NCBI GenBank assembly: GCA_003696675.1
Contig: RFGH01000117.1
Coordinates: 78,890-142,889, forward strand
Source: Planctomycetota bacterium
Lineage (GTDB): Bacteria; Planctomycetota; Phycisphaerae; Phycisphaerales; UBA1924
Reading direction: 5' to 3'
DNA length: 64,000 bases
This document shows positions 19,696 to 30,600 of the stretch, in pieces (within the stretch, counting starts at the first letter, position 1; every line of letters starts with the position of its first letter). Under the pieces are notes generated by a model. That model saw only the letters and a program-made list of their open reading frames with translations. It was not told the origin of the DNA and ran no database searches. The position numbers were made by a program, and so were the translations under genes.

Positions 19696-20372
19696 GCCAG
19701 AATGTCCCCCGTGCGTGAAAGATCTTTGACGACTCGGTGCGCGCCCGCCGCGGCCAGCTCGGCGGCGGAGTTGTGACCGGTCGCGACCGCGAGCACCCGG
19801 CAGCCGTGGGCCAAGGCACAGGATACATCATGGATGGTGTCGCCGATGATGACGACCTGATCGGGAGACAGTCTGACGCCTTTCAGTGCTGCATGGCGTT
19901 CGATGCCGATGGGGGGCAGGTGATCGCGGACTGGCGGGAAGTGCGGCGAATCGTCGCCCCACACCCGGACCGGGAACCGCTCGATATCAAATCCGGCAGC
20001 GCCGAGCTTGAGCCGCCCGGTTTCCTCGAAGTTTCCGGTGAGCAGCCCCAGCGTGACCTCGGCCATGTCCCCGAGAGCATCGACGAGTTGGTGTGTACCA
20101 GCAAGCGCGGTGCTGGTCGCTCCAGAATCGAGGGCGAGCGCGAGTCGCTCGGCGTACGCCGCCCGCATGGCCCGAATGTTCTCGGGGGACGGGATGACCC
20201 CCGCCCGCTCGAGTATGTCGCCGATGATGAGGAGATCCAGTCGACCCCCGAACTCGATACCCTCGACGGAGAGATGGTCGCCGAAGAGTGAGCGGCCCGC
20301 GTCCTGCAGGCAGACCATGCCTACACCGCGGGTTTCGAGCAGTGTGCGGTCGATGTCAAAGAGGATCAGCAT
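19656..20372 (-). CDS. HAD-family hydrolase (phosphoglycolate phosphatase-like)
   Basis: MLILFDIDRTLLETRG; VVIIGDTIHDVSCALAHGCRVLAVATGHN. Confidence 0.88.
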   Translation of the reverse strand: MLILFDIDRTLLETRGVGMVCLQDAGRSLFGDHLSVEGIEFGGRLDLLIIGDILERAGVIPSPENIRAMRAAYAERLALALDSGATSTALAGTHQLVDALGDMAEVTLGLLTGNFEETGRLKLGAAGFDIERFPVRVWGDDSPHFPPVRDHLPPIGIERHAALKGVRLSPDQVVIIGDTIHDVSCALAHGCRVLAVATGHNSAAELAAAGAHRVVKDLSRTGDILAWLTEPTRPNAIA

Positions 20373-20404
20373 GGGCGAGCGTATCCGTGGGTCGACACAG
20401 CCGT

Positions 20405-20677
20405 TTATGCGTATCGGATGCGGAATCCCGATTCGTCGCGTTCCGGATTGACCTGGACGGTCAGCTCCCGAACTACCAGGCCCGAGACACGGCGGCGGAG
20501 GTCGCCCAGATATCGCTCCACCGCGTCCTCGTCGCCCTGCACTTCGAGCAAGACTGTGCCGTCGGGCTCGTTGCGGACCCATCCGGTCACGGGGTGCCGT
20601 GACGCGGTATCGCGGGCGCGGGCTCGGAAGCCCACCCCCTGCACCCGGCCCTGGAACAGCACGCGGCGACGGATCAT
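20405..20677 (-). CDS. acyP: Acylphosphatase
   Basis: FQGRVQGVGFRARARDTASRHPVTGWVRNEPDGTVLLEVQGDEDAV. Confidence 0.93.
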   Translation of the reverse strand: MIRRRVLFQGRVQGVGFRARARDTASRHPVTGWVRNEPDGTVLLEVQGDEDAVERYLGDLRRRVSGLVVRELTVQVNPERDESGFRIRYA

Positions 20678-20828
20678 GGCGGAATTGTCGGCGGGCTTTC
20701 GGATGGGAGCAAGTGTTCCCGAGGACTGTGGCGTGCCGTTTCGGGAAAAATCGTTCGCGTCTCTAGGATCCGGCGGGGGTAATGCCCTACTGCGTTGGCT
20801 GATCTTCGGGGCTGTGCTACCCTCACGC

Positions 20829-22763
20829 GTGGATCTTGGGACCGCACGGATGGATCTGTACCATCGACAGGACGACGACCGTCAACGCGTGAAAGACGCG
20901 TCGGACATCGTCCGGGTGGTGGGCGAACACCTGACGCTCAAGCCCAAGGGGCGGGAGTTCGTCGGACTGTGCCCGTTCCACGACGATCGCAACCCTTCGA
21001 TGTGCGTGGTGCCCGCCAAGCAGATTTTTCACTGCTTCGTGTGCGGGACGGGTGGCGATGTGTTTTCGTTTGTTCAGAAGTACCACTCGATGGACTTCCG
21101 TGAGGCGCTCGAGTTTCTGGCCCAGCGAGCGGGGATCGAGCTGACACGGCGACAGCCGCAACGCGAAGACGGTGCCGCGGAAAGGACTGGCGCGTCTGTC
21201 GTCACGAAGGCGGACATTCTCAAAGCCAATGACATCGCGCAGGCTTTCTTTCGTGCCATTTTGAGTCATCCCGAGCACGGCCGCTCCGCACGCGAACTGA
21301 TCGCCCGGCGTGGCATTTCGCCGGAGATGGTCGAGCGGTTCGGTATCGGCGCCGCGCCGGACCGTTGGGACGGGCTGCTGGTCACGATCGAGAAAAAGGG
21401 GCTGAACCCTCGGGCCTTCGAAGCGGCCGGACTTCTCAAGACCAGGGAGTCCGGCGGGAAGTACGACGCGCTGCGGAACCGTCTGATATTCCCGATTCAG
21501 GATCAGCTCGGACGCGTGATCGCGTTCGGCGGGCGGCGGATCAACGACGAGGATGACCCGAAGTATCTGAACAGTCCCGAGACACTGGCGTTCCGGAAGA
21601 ACACAACGCTGTATGGGCTCACGCATGCTTCGCGTGCGATCCAACAGCGACGCACCGCGGTGGTTGTCGAGGGGTATACGGATGTCGTCGCTTGCCATCA
21701 GCACGGGATCGAGCATGTGGTTGGTACGCTCGGGACCGCGCTCACAACGGGGCACGCCGCTGTGCTTCGACGGTTGTGCGACTCGGTCGTTCTGCTTTTC
21801 GACGGTGATGCGGCCGGTGAAAAGGCAGCCGACCGTGCGGTGGAGGTGCTCTTTACCGAGCAGCTTGATATCCGCGTGGCCACACTGGCCGGTGTAACCG
21901 ACGCGAAGGACCCGGACGAGTTGCTCAAACGGGCAGATGGCCGTGCGACTTTCGAGCGTGCGATCGCCGATGCTCCGGACCTTCTCGCTTGGAAGTTCGA
22001 ACGATTGCGGGCATCCCTAAGCGACAAGGGGCCCGCGGCCATCGCCAACGCGGTCGAAGAGGAGTTTGAGCGGTTCGCTCGGCTCGGCATGTCGCGGCTG
22101 GGGCCGGTCCGTCGGCGACAGCTGGTGCGGCTGATCAGCGAAGCCACCGGCATCGACGAACGGACGATCCAGAATCAGATGCGGACGGGGCGTGGACCGG
22201 GCCAGCGGAACGGTGGCACGGACGACGCTGTCGGTGCGACCCGCAAAGCGTGTCCGACGGGGCGGGAACTCGTACTCGGCTGTCTGCTGAATGACGGGCG
22301 GCTTTGGAACACCATGACCCACGACGAGCGGGATCGCATCCGGGTGGATGCGTTCGTGAACCCGCTTTCACGCCTGGTGGCCGACGCGGTGCAGAGGTGT
22401 GGCTGGGACGGCATCGGGCCGGGCCTGGACGCGACTCTGAGCGAGATCGACGCGGAGAGCGAGCTGGCAGCGGACGCGGCGGCGTGGGCGGTAACGCTGG
22501 CCCGCAGCGTCGAGCAGCAAAGCCAGGGCGACCCGGAGCGGCTCCGCCGGCTGCTGGACGAGTGCCTGCGATCGGCGGGGCTCGAGGACGAGTTGGGACG
22601 CACCGGCGGCACGGACGCGGGGGCGCAACAATCAGTGTCCGACCCCGGTCCTCAGGGCGGCGTTCGAGCGGAGGGCGAATCGCTGGAGGCTTTTATCCAG
22701 CGGCAGCGTGCCCTTCGGGAGAGGTTCGGTCGCCCAGGCGTGACACGCCTGGCGGGAGAGTGA
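20829..22763 (+). CDS. dnaG: DNA primase
   Basis: CHC2 zinc finger CPFHDDRNPSMCVVPAKQIFHCFVCGTGGDVFSF; EGYTDVVACHQHGIEHVVGTLGTALT; start GTG 20829 or ATG 20850. Confidence 0.95.
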   Translation: MDLGTARMDLYHRQDDDRQRVKDASDIVRVVGEHLTLKPKGREFVGLCPFHDDRNPSMCVVPAKQIFHCFVCGTGGDVFSFVQKYHSMDFREALEFLAQRAGIELTRRQPQREDGAAERTGASVVTKADILKANDIAQAFFRAILSHPEHGRSARELIARRGISPEMVERFGIGAAPDRWDGLLVTIEKKGLNPRAFEAAGLLKTRESGGKYDALRNRLIFPIQDQLGRVIAFGGRRINDEDDPKYLNSPETLAFRKNTTLYGLTHASRAIQQRRTAVVVEGYTDVVACHQHGIEHVVGTLGTALTTGHAAVLRRLCDSVVLLFDGDAAGEKAADRAVEVLFTEQLDIRVATLAGVTDAKDPDELLKRADGRATFERAIADAPDLLAWKFERLRASLSDKGPAAIANAVEEEFERFARLGMSRLGPVRRRQLVRLISEATGIDERTIQNQMRTGRGPGQRNGGTDDAVGATRKACPTGRELVLGCLLNDGRLWNTMTHDERDRIRVDAFVNPLSRLVADAVQRCGWDGIGPGLDATLSEIDAESELAADAAAWAVTLARSVEQQSQGDPERLRRLLDECLRSAGLEDELGRTGGTDAGAQQSVSDPGPQGGVRAEGESLEAFIQRQRALRERFGRPGVTRLAGE

Positions 22764-22865
22764 CTTGCGGCGCTGCGGAGGACTGGCGGCGTCGATTCGT
22801 GGGCAGGGCCGCACGGAAGGGCAGAACGCCCATAGCGGCCCGAAGGATGTACGCAGGAGCACGCC

Positions 22866-24776
22866 GTGATCTCGATGCTGCACCCGCCACTTGAAGACCT
22901 GCTCGCCATCGGCGCTGAGCGGGGCTGGCTGAGTTACGAGGAACTGAACAACATCCTGCCCGACGAGATGGTCGAGTGGCGAGCGGTGCATGATCTGCTG
23001 ACGCGGATAGACGCCGCGGGCATCGAGTTGATCGACGAGATGGAGTTCCGGGCCCGTTCGTTCCGGGCGTCCAAACGGGGCGAGCCCTTCTTGCCGGTCG
23101 GTCCGCTGGGCGGCGGGTTCCGTGCGATGTCGGTAACCGGGGGTGAGCACCGGGGTGAACACGAACGACTGCGCGTTCAGATCAACTCTCCCCACTACGA
23201 GAACGGGCAAACGATCAAGCCGAATGAGCTGAGGCGGCTGGCGGGCGAGGCGGCTGACTCGTTCGACCGTGACGAGGCCGAGCGGGATGTGGCGGAAGCC
23301 CGGGATCTCGACGCAGACTCCCTGCAGCGTGACATCGACGACAACAACTCCGAGCCTAGCAGCAAGCGGATCGATGATCCGGTGCGTATGTACTTGAGCC
23401 AGATGGGCTCGATCCCTCTGCTGACACGGGACGAGGAGATCCGGCTCGCCAAGAAGATCGAGACAACCCGAATGGTGTTCCGGCGTCGTTGCCTGCAATC
23501 GGACTACATCGTGGCCCAAGCGGTAGCCACGCTTCGTCAGGTGTCCAATGGTGAGCTTCCATTCGATCGAACTCTGCGTATCTCGACACTCGACGAGAAC
23601 GCCAAGGACAAGCTGTCCTTGCGGATCCCCGCCAATCTGCCGACCATCGAGAAGATTCTCGAACTGAATCGGGAAGACTGGCATACGCTCGAATCTCTGC
23701 GGGGCGACGACGGCAAGTTCAAGAACGCGAAACAGGCACGGGAGCTGGCGGACCGGCTGGAGGCACGGCGTCGCCGCATGGCAGCCCTGATGGAAGAACT
23801 TTGCCTGCGGACGGGACGAATCGTTCCTTTGATGCGCAAGCTGCGGTCGATCAGCGAGAAGATGGAGCGTCTGCAGAGCGAGATGCTGCAAGCGGCCCGC
23901 TATCCCAAGAGCCACGACGCCGAAGATCTCGAAGTCATGCGTGAGGAGCTCGACGGGCTCCGTGCCCTTGTGCTGAGCGAGCCCGAGGAACTCTCCGCAC
24001 GCGTCCGGGACATCACCACGGTGTTCTGGGAGTATGAGCAGGCCAAACGCGACCTTTCGGGCGGCAACCTCCGTCTGGTGGTATCGATCGCCAAGAAGTA
24101 CCGCAACCGTGGGCTGGGCTTCTTGGATGTGATTCAAGAGGGCAACACGGGCCTGATGCGCGCGGTGGACAAGTATGAGTACAAACGCGGATACAAGTTC
24201 TCGACCTACGCGACATGGTGGATCCGCCAAGCGATCACCCGGGCCATCGCGGATCACGCGCGGACCATCCGCATTCCGGTCCACATGATCGAGACGATGA
24301 CCAAGCTGCGGAACATCCAGAAGGAGATCACGCAGCGGACGGGGGTTGAGCCGACGCTGGAAGAACTGGCCGAGCACGCGGGCATGCCCGAGCACGAGGT
24401 GCGGCGCATCATGCGGATCGGGCGGCACCCGGTGTCCTTGGACCGCCCGGTCGGCGAAAGCGAGGACTCGAACTTCGGAGACTTCATCGAGGACACGAAC
24501 CAGTCCAGCCCGTCGGACACCGCCAGCCAAGAGATGCTCCGCCAGCGGCTCGAGCAGGTGCTCAAAACCCTGACCTACCGCGAACGGGAGATCATCAAGC
24601 TCCGCTACGGCATCGGCGACGGGTACACCTATACGCTGGAAGAGGTCGGGCGGATCTTCAAAGTGACCCGCGAGCGGGTCCGTCAGGTGGAAGCCAAGGC
24701 CATCCGCAAGCTCCAACATCCGGTCCGCAGCCGCAAGCTCAAGGGCTTCGTGGACGGGGAACAGGCGGGGGCCTGA
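22866..24776 (+). CDS. rpoD: RNA polymerase primary sigma factor (RpoD/SigA)
   Basis: [80 protein letters not shown]; region 4 [12 protein letters not shown]-type. Confidence 0.95.
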   Translation: MISMLHPPLEDLLAIGAERGWLSYEELNNILPDEMVEWRAVHDLLTRIDAAGIELIDEMEFRARSFRASKRGEPFLPVGPLGGGFRAMSVTGGEHRGEHERLRVQINSPHYENGQTIKPNELRRLAGEAADSFDRDEAERDVAEARDLDADSLQRDIDDNNSEPSSKRIDDPVRMYLSQMGSIPLLTRDEEIRLAKKIETTRMVFRRRCLQSDYIVAQAVATLRQVSNGELPFDRTLRISTLDENAKDKLSLRIPANLPTIEKILELNREDWHTLESLRGDDGKFKNAKQARELADRLEARRRRMAALMEELCLRTGRIVPLMRKLRSISEKMERLQSEMLQAARYPKSHDAEDLEVMREELDGLRALVLSEPEELSARVRDITTVFWEYEQAKRDLSGGNLRLVVSIAKKYRNRGLGFLDVIQEGNTGLMRAVDKYEYKRGYKFSTYATWWIRQAITRAIADHARTIRIPVHMIETMTKLRNIQKEITQRTGVEPTLEELAEHAGMPEHEVRRIMRIGRHPVSLDRPVGESEDSNFGDFIEDTNQSSPSDTASQEMLRQRLEQVLKTLTYREREIIKLRYGIGDGYTYTLEEVGRIFKVTRERVRQVEAKAIRKLQHPVRSRKLKGFVDGEQAGA

Positions 24777-24878
24777 GAGGTCCGATCACGCACCGCAGCG
24801 GCCGCGGAACCGGCACCAGAGCAGGAAAACCCCGATTTTCGGCGTGCGAGCGGAAAAATGCCGGGGTATCGTCTGAGC

Positions 24879-26156
24879 ATGCTTTTTTCCGTATATCGAT
24901 GTGTTGCTGCCTTGGCGGCGGTTGCCGGATCCGCTATTGCCGGGTCGCCGAGCCTCGTGATCGTCGGTGAGAACGGCGCCGACACACCCCACTCATTCGC
25001 ATATTGCGTCTCGGGCGACGGATCGACGATGGGCGGATTCACCCGGATGGGGACCGGGATCCGCGGGTTCCGATGGAGGGCCGATTCCGGGCTCGTGCTG
25101 CTCGATCCGGTCACGGCCGAGCCGAGCGAGTTGGATATTCCCTTCGCACTCAGCCACGACGGATCGGTGGTGTTCGGCTATTCGCAGATCGGCGTCGAGC
25201 CAGTTGCAACACGATGGGATGCCAGCGGATCGCCGCAGACGCTCGGAACGATCGGCACGGACCCTCTTTCCGGATTCAGCTACTCGAACGCGGTAGGTTG
25301 CTCGCCGGACGGTTCGGTGGCGGTTGGGTTTTCGACTTCCTCGTCCGGCAAGGAAGCAATGCGGTGGACGCTCGATGGACTCCAGGGGCTCGGAGGGCTG
25401 CGGACCTCGGGCTTGCAAGATGCCCAGGCTTTCGCCATCGATTCGGCTGGTGTGATCCGTGGACACGCGAAAGATGACTTGAACCGCCTTCGTTTATTCC
25501 GCTGGGCGGAGAATGATGGGATCGAAGAGATCCCGCAATCGCTGTTTACACAGCAGATTGTGGTTGATGCGTCGCCTGACGGGCGGGCGCTGACCGGCGG
25601 CGCACTCCGCGAGGGGATCACCGTTGGCGTGCCCTATGTGTGGACCGAGTCGGGAGGCTCGGTGGAGCTGCCGATGCCGGCGGGATCGAACGCCGCGTTC
25701 GGTTACGCGGTTTCGGATGGCGGCACAGTCGTCGCAGGTCGGTACGAGCCAGCCCCGACCAGCCCGGGCACCTCGGGTTGGCTCTGGACGCCGCAGGGCG
25801 GCGTCGTGGATCTGCTGGATTACTGTCGCGACACCCTGGCAATCGATCCGGGCGACTGGGTGCTCTACCCCGAAGACATCGATGCTGCCGGGCGGTTCCT
25901 GGTGGGTGTCGCGAGCTATCACCCTGACGGCTCGGCGATCGGGCTGGCGGAGGCCGCGTTCATCCTGGACCTCAGACCCCCGTGCACAGCGGATTTGGCC
26001 GAGCCGTTCGGGAGTCTGAATGTCTTTGACATTCTTGAATACATCGCCCGGTACAACCTGCAAGATCCTTCTGCGGATCTTGCCGAACCGTACGGGGCGT
26101 TCAACATCTTCGACATTCTCGCGTATATGGACAGCTACAATGCGGGCTGCCCCTGA
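24879..26156 (+). CDS. Secreted HAF-repeat/beta-propeller-like protein with C-terminal GC-type dockerin-like domain
   Basis: Signal peptide; repeated S.DG(S/T)...G(F/Y)S....A.RW units; C-term ADLAEPFGSLNVFDILEYIARYNLQDPSADLAEPYGAFNIFDILAYMDSYNAGCP. Confidence 0.75.
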   Translation: MLFSVYRCVAALAAVAGSAIAGSPSLVIVGENGADTPHSFAYCVSGDGSTMGGFTRMGTGIRGFRWRADSGLVLLDPVTAEPSELDIPFALSHDGSVVFGYSQIGVEPVATRWDASGSPQTLGTIGTDPLSGFSYSNAVGCSPDGSVAVGFSTSSSGKEAMRWTLDGLQGLGGLRTSGLQDAQAFAIDSAGVIRGHAKDDLNRLRLFRWAENDGIEEIPQSLFTQQIVVDASPDGRALTGGALREGITVGVPYVWTESGGSVELPMPAGSNAAFGYAVSDGGTVVAGRYEPAPTSPGTSGWLWTPQGGVVDLLDYCRDTLAIDPGDWVLYPEDIDAAGRFLVGVASYHPDGSAIGLAEAAFILDLRPPCTADLAEPFGSLNVFDILEYIARYNLQDPSADLAEPYGAFNIFDILAYMDSYNAGCP

Positions 26157-26162
26157 CCAAGA

Positions 26163-27419
26163 TCACCGCGGGCGTCGCGCCGCCGAAGCAGAGTCGAACG
26201 ACATCACCAGCGTCGTCGGAACCGGCGGGTAGGGCATCCGTACGCGGAACACATCGAACGACTCGGGCGCCCAACCCAGCGTGCCCAACGCCTCGTCCAC
26301 CGCGTCGGCGAAGCGAGGGAATGCTTCGACGGCCAGCTCGGTCGGATGGGCCCTGAGAACCTCGAGCTCCGGCGGACCGGGCAGTTCATCATCGACGGGC
26401 ACGCTGGGGCCGGCAATCCCCGCAAAGAGATCAGACACGATCGAGACGCGCGGGCGTGCCCTGGAGAACAGGTCGCGGTGCATGAACACATCGAACACGG
26501 CCTGCTGAGCGGGGATGCGTAGCGCGAAGCGGGTCCGAAGCGGATCCTCGCCGTCTTCCACATAGCGTGACTTGAGCGAGCGGCTGACCTCGCCCATGAC
26601 CAGATCGAACCGACCCAGCTTGCCCACGGGCCCAGGACCGAGCATGTATTCGACCGCGCCGAGCGTGGAAGGGGCACGCTCGATGACCGGGAGCGGGTGG
26701 GAGCAATACGCCTTGAGCAGCGGGATCTCTTCGCCGGGGTCGGTGCCGCGGAGCGACGGGTCCACGGCCTCGCGCCGGAAGCCGGACTCGACACCCTCGC
26801 TCTTGCGGACGGTCATGCGGGCGACGCGCCACGGCACATCCCGACGCAATCGCTGGCAACCGATGATGCCGCGGAGCAAGGCGACATCGATCTCATCGCC
26901 CGATGCCGAGGGATGCAGGATGTAGGTCATCAGGTTGGCGACGCACTCGATGCCCCAGACCGAGCGGATGCCTTGGAAGGCGAGCTTCCGGTGTTCAATG
27001 GTCGACCGCTCTTCGGTCGATTGAGCGCTGAGTAAGACATCGAACCCGGCCCGATTATCGGCGTGGCGGGTGACACAGGCGTGGAACGCCTCGCCTGCTT
27101 TACGGACGGCATCGACCGATTTGCGGTCTGCCCCTGCACGCTCCAATCCCTCGGCGATCAGCCCGATGCCGGCCCGACCCGGGACGAAGAGGGCCGCCGC
27201 GAAGGGATCTTCATTGGAGAGCATCCAGTGGAGCTTCCACCCGAGCTTCGTGTCCAGTCCCAGATCACGGGACAGCTCGGCCGGGGCGCGGACCGAGCCG
27301 TCCGGATCGTCACCGAGGGCGTGGAGAATCGCCCCGCGGAGGTCGGCGATGACGGAGCGGACCTCTGTCTCGAAGGAAGACTCGGAGGGGCCGGCCAGGG
27401 TGTTGACTGATTTCTTCAT
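26163..27419 (-). CDS. Conserved hypothetical protein
   Basis: Long ORF MKKSVNTLAGPSESSFETEVRSVIADLRGAILHALGDDPDGSV...; no family recognised. Confidence 0.6.
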   Translation of the reverse strand: MKKSVNTLAGPSESSFETEVRSVIADLRGAILHALGDDPDGSVRAPAELSRDLGLDTKLGWKLHWMLSNEDPFAAALFVPGRAGIGLIAEGLERAGADRKSVDAVRKAGEAFHACVTRHADNRAGFDVLLSAQSTEERSTIEHRKLAFQGIRSVWGIECVANLMTYILHPSASGDEIDVALLRGIIGCQRLRRDVPWRVARMTVRKSEGVESGFRREAVDPSLRGTDPGEEIPLLKAYCSHPLPVIERAPSTLGAVEYMLGPGPVGKLGRFDLVMGEVSRSLKSRYVEDGEDPLRTRFALRIPAQQAVFDVFMHRDLFSRARPRVSIVSDLFAGIAGPSVPVDDELPGPPELEVLRAHPTELAVEAFPRFADAVDEALGTLGWAPESFDVFRVRMPYPPVPTTLVMSFDSASAARRPR

Positions 27420-27465
27420 CCGGTTCGCTGCCTCACGGGTCAAAGGGAGCTCAGCATCGATCGGC

Positions 27466-30400
27466 CTAGAGCTCGGGCGCGAAGCCGCGGCGCATGGTGT
27501 TCTCACAGCACGCCCGCGGCTCGACGAACTGGTACAGATAATCCGACCCACCCGCCTTGCTGCCAACGCCGGACAAGCCAAAGCCGCCAAAGGGCTGCCG
27601 CCCGACGAGGGCACCGGTGATGCCCCGGTTCACATAGAGATTGCCTACGCGGAACTCGCGCTTGGTCTTCTCGATGTGGCTGGGCTTTCGGGTGAAGACG
27701 CCTCCGGTGAGCTTGTAGGCATGGCCGTTGGCGAGGCGGAGGGCCTCGTCGAAGTCCTTCGCGTGCACGATTGCCAAGACCGGGCCGAAGATCTCATCGC
27801 GGTAGATCGTGTGCTCCGGCGTGACGCCCGTGAAGATGTGCGGCGGAATGAGGTTCGGGAGGCCCTCGGGCACCTTGAAGTCCTTGGCGCCGACGACCTC
27901 GGTCAGCCCCTCGTCGCGGGCGATCTGGATGTACCTGCGGATTCTGTCGGCGGCCTCGGAATCGATGACGGGTGCGACATCGGTGCTTGGCTCAGAGGCA
28001 TCGCCGAGCACGAGTGTCTTGGTCGCCTCGGCCAAGCGTTCGACGAATGTGCGGGTGTGCACCCCGTTCGGTCCGCCCGGATCGACGACGATGCACCGCG
28101 AGCAGGCGGAGCACTTCTGGCCTTGGAAGCCAAACGCGGAGTAGCGGATGCCGAGAACGGCCTCGTCGAGATCGGCGGAGATATCGATGATGGCTGCGTT
28201 TTTGCCGCCCATCTCGCAAACGACCCGCTTGACATGCATCTGCTCATCGGGCGTGACGCCCGCGGCTTTGATAATGTCCAGCCCGACCGCCTTTGAGCCG
28301 GTAAAAGCGATCACCGCGACGCGGGGATCACGAACGAGCGCGGCACCGACCGTCTCCCCCGGTGCTGGGATGAAGTGGAGCACATCGGGCGGGGCGTCAA
28401 CGCTTCGCAGGGCGTCAGTCAGGATTTCGTACATGACTTTCGCGGTGCCCGGGGTCTGCTCGGCGGGCTTGACGACCACGGTGTTGCCCGTGACCAGCGC
28501 TGCAACCGTCATACCGCAGCAGATGGCCAGCGGGAAGTTCCAAGGAGAGATCACCACGCACACGCCGCGGGGCTGGTACCACACCTGATCCAACTCGCCA
28601 ATGAAGCGTCCGAGCCGCTTGCGTTCGAAGAGCTGAGGGGCGCATCGGGCGTAATAGGCGCAGAAATCGATCGCCTCACAAACATCCGCGTCCGCTTCTT
28701 TCCAGGTCTTGTTCGACTCTTTGCAGACGATGCCGGAAAGCTCATCACGCCGGGCACGCATGATCTCCGCGGCGCGTACCAGCGCCCGCGATCGTTGGAT
28801 CGGGTCGAAGTCTCTCCATGCGTCGAACGCCTTGTGGGCACGAGCGACCATGTCGGCTGCCATTTCAACGGTGCCGTCGTTCGCGACCTGAGGGACCACC
28901 GCCCGTTTGAGCACCTCGCCGAAAGCATCCCGCTGGCGGGCGTCCGAAAAATCACGCATCGGCTCGGTGTAGAACGGGCGACCGTCGCCAACCCCCACGA
29001 CCGCCGGCGACAGCTCATGGCGTTCCTTGGCAACCTCTGCAAGATCGCGAAGTCGCTCGGTCGCCGGGGTCGGATGGGGAGCGGCCAGCAGAATGGCGGG
29101 GTCGGCATTATCGAGGAAACCGGCCTTCAGCCATGACTCGTTGCTGGTGTTCTCGAGCAGCCGACGAACGAGGTACGCCATGCCGGGGATCATCTCGCCG
29201 ACGGGCACATATTCACGCACACGCAGCCCCAAATCAACTCCGGCGTGCTTGAGCTGGTCGGCCATGCCGTGCAGCATCTGGAGCTCGATGGCCTCCCTCG
29301 GCAGCCCGCGGCGTTCCATCCCGGCGAGCGCGGCCGCGATCGAACGCACATTGTGCGAGCCGAGCGCCAGCTTCACGCCGCCCTCGCCCGGCTTGGTCGG
29401 GCAAGCGTCAAGGAAAACCTCAACCATCTGCTCGAAGCAGCGGTCGGTCTCCCATTTCTCGTTCCAAACCGGGCAGGGCCAGCCCATCTGCTCGGCGTGG
29501 ATGGTCTCGTAGTCCCAGTAGGCACCCTTCACCAACCGGATGGTTACCACCCGTCCTGTTCGCTTGGCCCACTCGGCGATGCGTCGGGCGTCGTCCACTC
29601 CGGATTTGAGATAGGCCTGCATGGCCATCCCGGCGTGGAAGTCGTAGGTCTCGCACGCATGCATGAATGCCTCGATGGTGAGATCCTTCAGGCTGTGCTG
29701 CTCCATATCGAAGTTGATCAGCACGCCGTTGCGCTTTGCTGCCTCGAGCACGGGGGCCAGACGCGTCATCAGATCGTTGATGGCGGCATGCGGCGCGATC
29801 GGGTCGAACTGGGCGCTCAGGCTGGAGACCTTGATGGACACATTGACCCGCGGCACAGTGCCGAGGTGGTCCTTCTCAAGCCGCGGGTTGGGCTTCCAAC
29901 TCGATGCCTCCCCGACGAGGTTCTCGACGAGATCGAGGTACTTGCCCTTGTACATCTCGGCCTCGGTGTTGGACACACAAGCCTCGCCGAGCAAATCGAC
30001 CGAGAACGCGATCCCTTCGTTCCAGAGCTTGCGAAGGGTGGGGAGCGCGTCTGCGGCGTCGGTGCCGGCGATAAAGTTGCCCGCCATCCCCTTGATCTGG
30101 CCGCTGATGGTCTTGGTCATCAGCCCCTTAGCCACCCCGCCTGCCTTGAGCCCGAGGTCCATGCCCGGGGGGAGCTTGACACCCGGCTGGGTCAGATAGT
30201 CCACGAGGTGGTCATGCACCAGATCAGGCGTTGTCAGCGCCGGGAACGCATCGACGAATCGGAACAACTGGACCTTGAAGTTTTTGTCCTTCATGGACCA
30301 GTCCATCAACTTGTCCTGATAGAACTTCGCGCTGAGCAGACCGGCCTTGTGCTCGCGAGCCTTTTCGAGCATCTCCCGACCGATCTCCATGACGCGGGCG

Positions 30401-30483
30401 TCGTCAGCGTGCGGATACTGAGCCGGCGTATACACCGGCTCGCGGGCGGGGGCGGGCTTGACCTTCTTTGTGAACAGACCCAT
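27466..30483 (-). CDS. putA: Bifunctional proline dehydrogenase / L-glutamate gamma-semialdehyde dehydrogenase
   Basis: N-terminal proline dehydrogenase (FDMEQHSLKDLTIEAF...VRLVKGAYWDYE) and C-terminal ALDH (NFPLAICCGMTVAALVTGNTVVVKPAEQTP; FQGQKCSACSR). Confidence 0.94.
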   Translation of the reverse strand: MGLFTKKVKPAPAREPVYTPAQYPHADDARVMEIGREMLEKAREHKAGLLSAKFYQDKLMDWSMKDKNFKVQLFRFVDAFPALTTPDLVHDHLVDYLTQPGVKLPPGMDLGLKAGGVAKGLMTKTISGQIKGMAGNFIAGTDAADALPTLRKLWNEGIAFSVDLLGEACVSNTEAEMYKGKYLDLVENLVGEASSWKPNPRLEKDHLGTVPRVNVSIKVSSLSAQFDPIAPHAAINDLMTRLAPVLEAAKRNGVLINFDMEQHSLKDLTIEAFMHACETYDFHAGMAMQAYLKSGVDDARRIAEWAKRTGRVVTIRLVKGAYWDYETIHAEQMGWPCPVWNEKWETDRCFEQMVEVFLDACPTKPGEGGVKLALGSHNVRSIAAALAGMERRGLPREAIELQMLHGMADQLKHAGVDLGLRVREYVPVGEMIPGMAYLVRRLLENTSNESWLKAGFLDNADPAILLAAPHPTPATERLRDLAEVAKERHELSPAVVGVGDGRPFYTEPMRDFSDARQRDAFGEVLKRAVVPQVANDGTVEMAADMVARAHKAFDAWRDFDPIQRSRALVRAAEIMRARRDELSGIVCKESNKTWKEADADVCEAIDFCAYYARCAPQLFERKRLGRFIGELDQVWYQPRGVCVVISPWNFPLAICCGMTVAALVTGNTVVVKPAEQTPGTAKVMYEILTDALRSVDAPPDVLHFIPAPGETVGAALVRDPRVAVIAFTGSKAVGLDIIKAAGVTPDEQMHVKRVVCEMGGKNAAIIDISADLDEAVLGIRYSAFGFQGQKCSACSRCIVVDPGGPNGVHTRTFVERLAEATKTLVLGDASEPSTDVAPVIDSEAADRIRRYIQIARDEGLTEVVGAKDFKVPEGLPNLIPPHIFTGVTPEHTIYRDEIFGPVLAIVHAKDFDEALRLANGHAYKLTGGVFTRKPSHIEKTKREFRVGNLYVNRGITGALVGRQPFGGFGLSGVGSKAGGSDYLYQFVEPRACCENTMRRGFAPEL

Positions 30484-30600
30484 ATAGGCAGCGCTCCGGA
30501 CAACAAAGCCGCCGCGGCCGATCGGGCATCCCTCACGCCCGGGCCGCGGGGTGACGCGGGATGCTACGCACCGACCAGCCCCCTACCCTTCTTTCCAGCT

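Noticed and set aside
22632-24719. 695-aa ORF antisense to rpoD
   Set aside because: Shadow ORF; low-complexity His/Arg/Leu-rich translation, no recognised domain, rpoD clear on + strand
29245-30600. N-terminal 450 aa of the tracked ORF 29245-31998
   Set aside because: Antisense to putA; RibF homology begins at 30601
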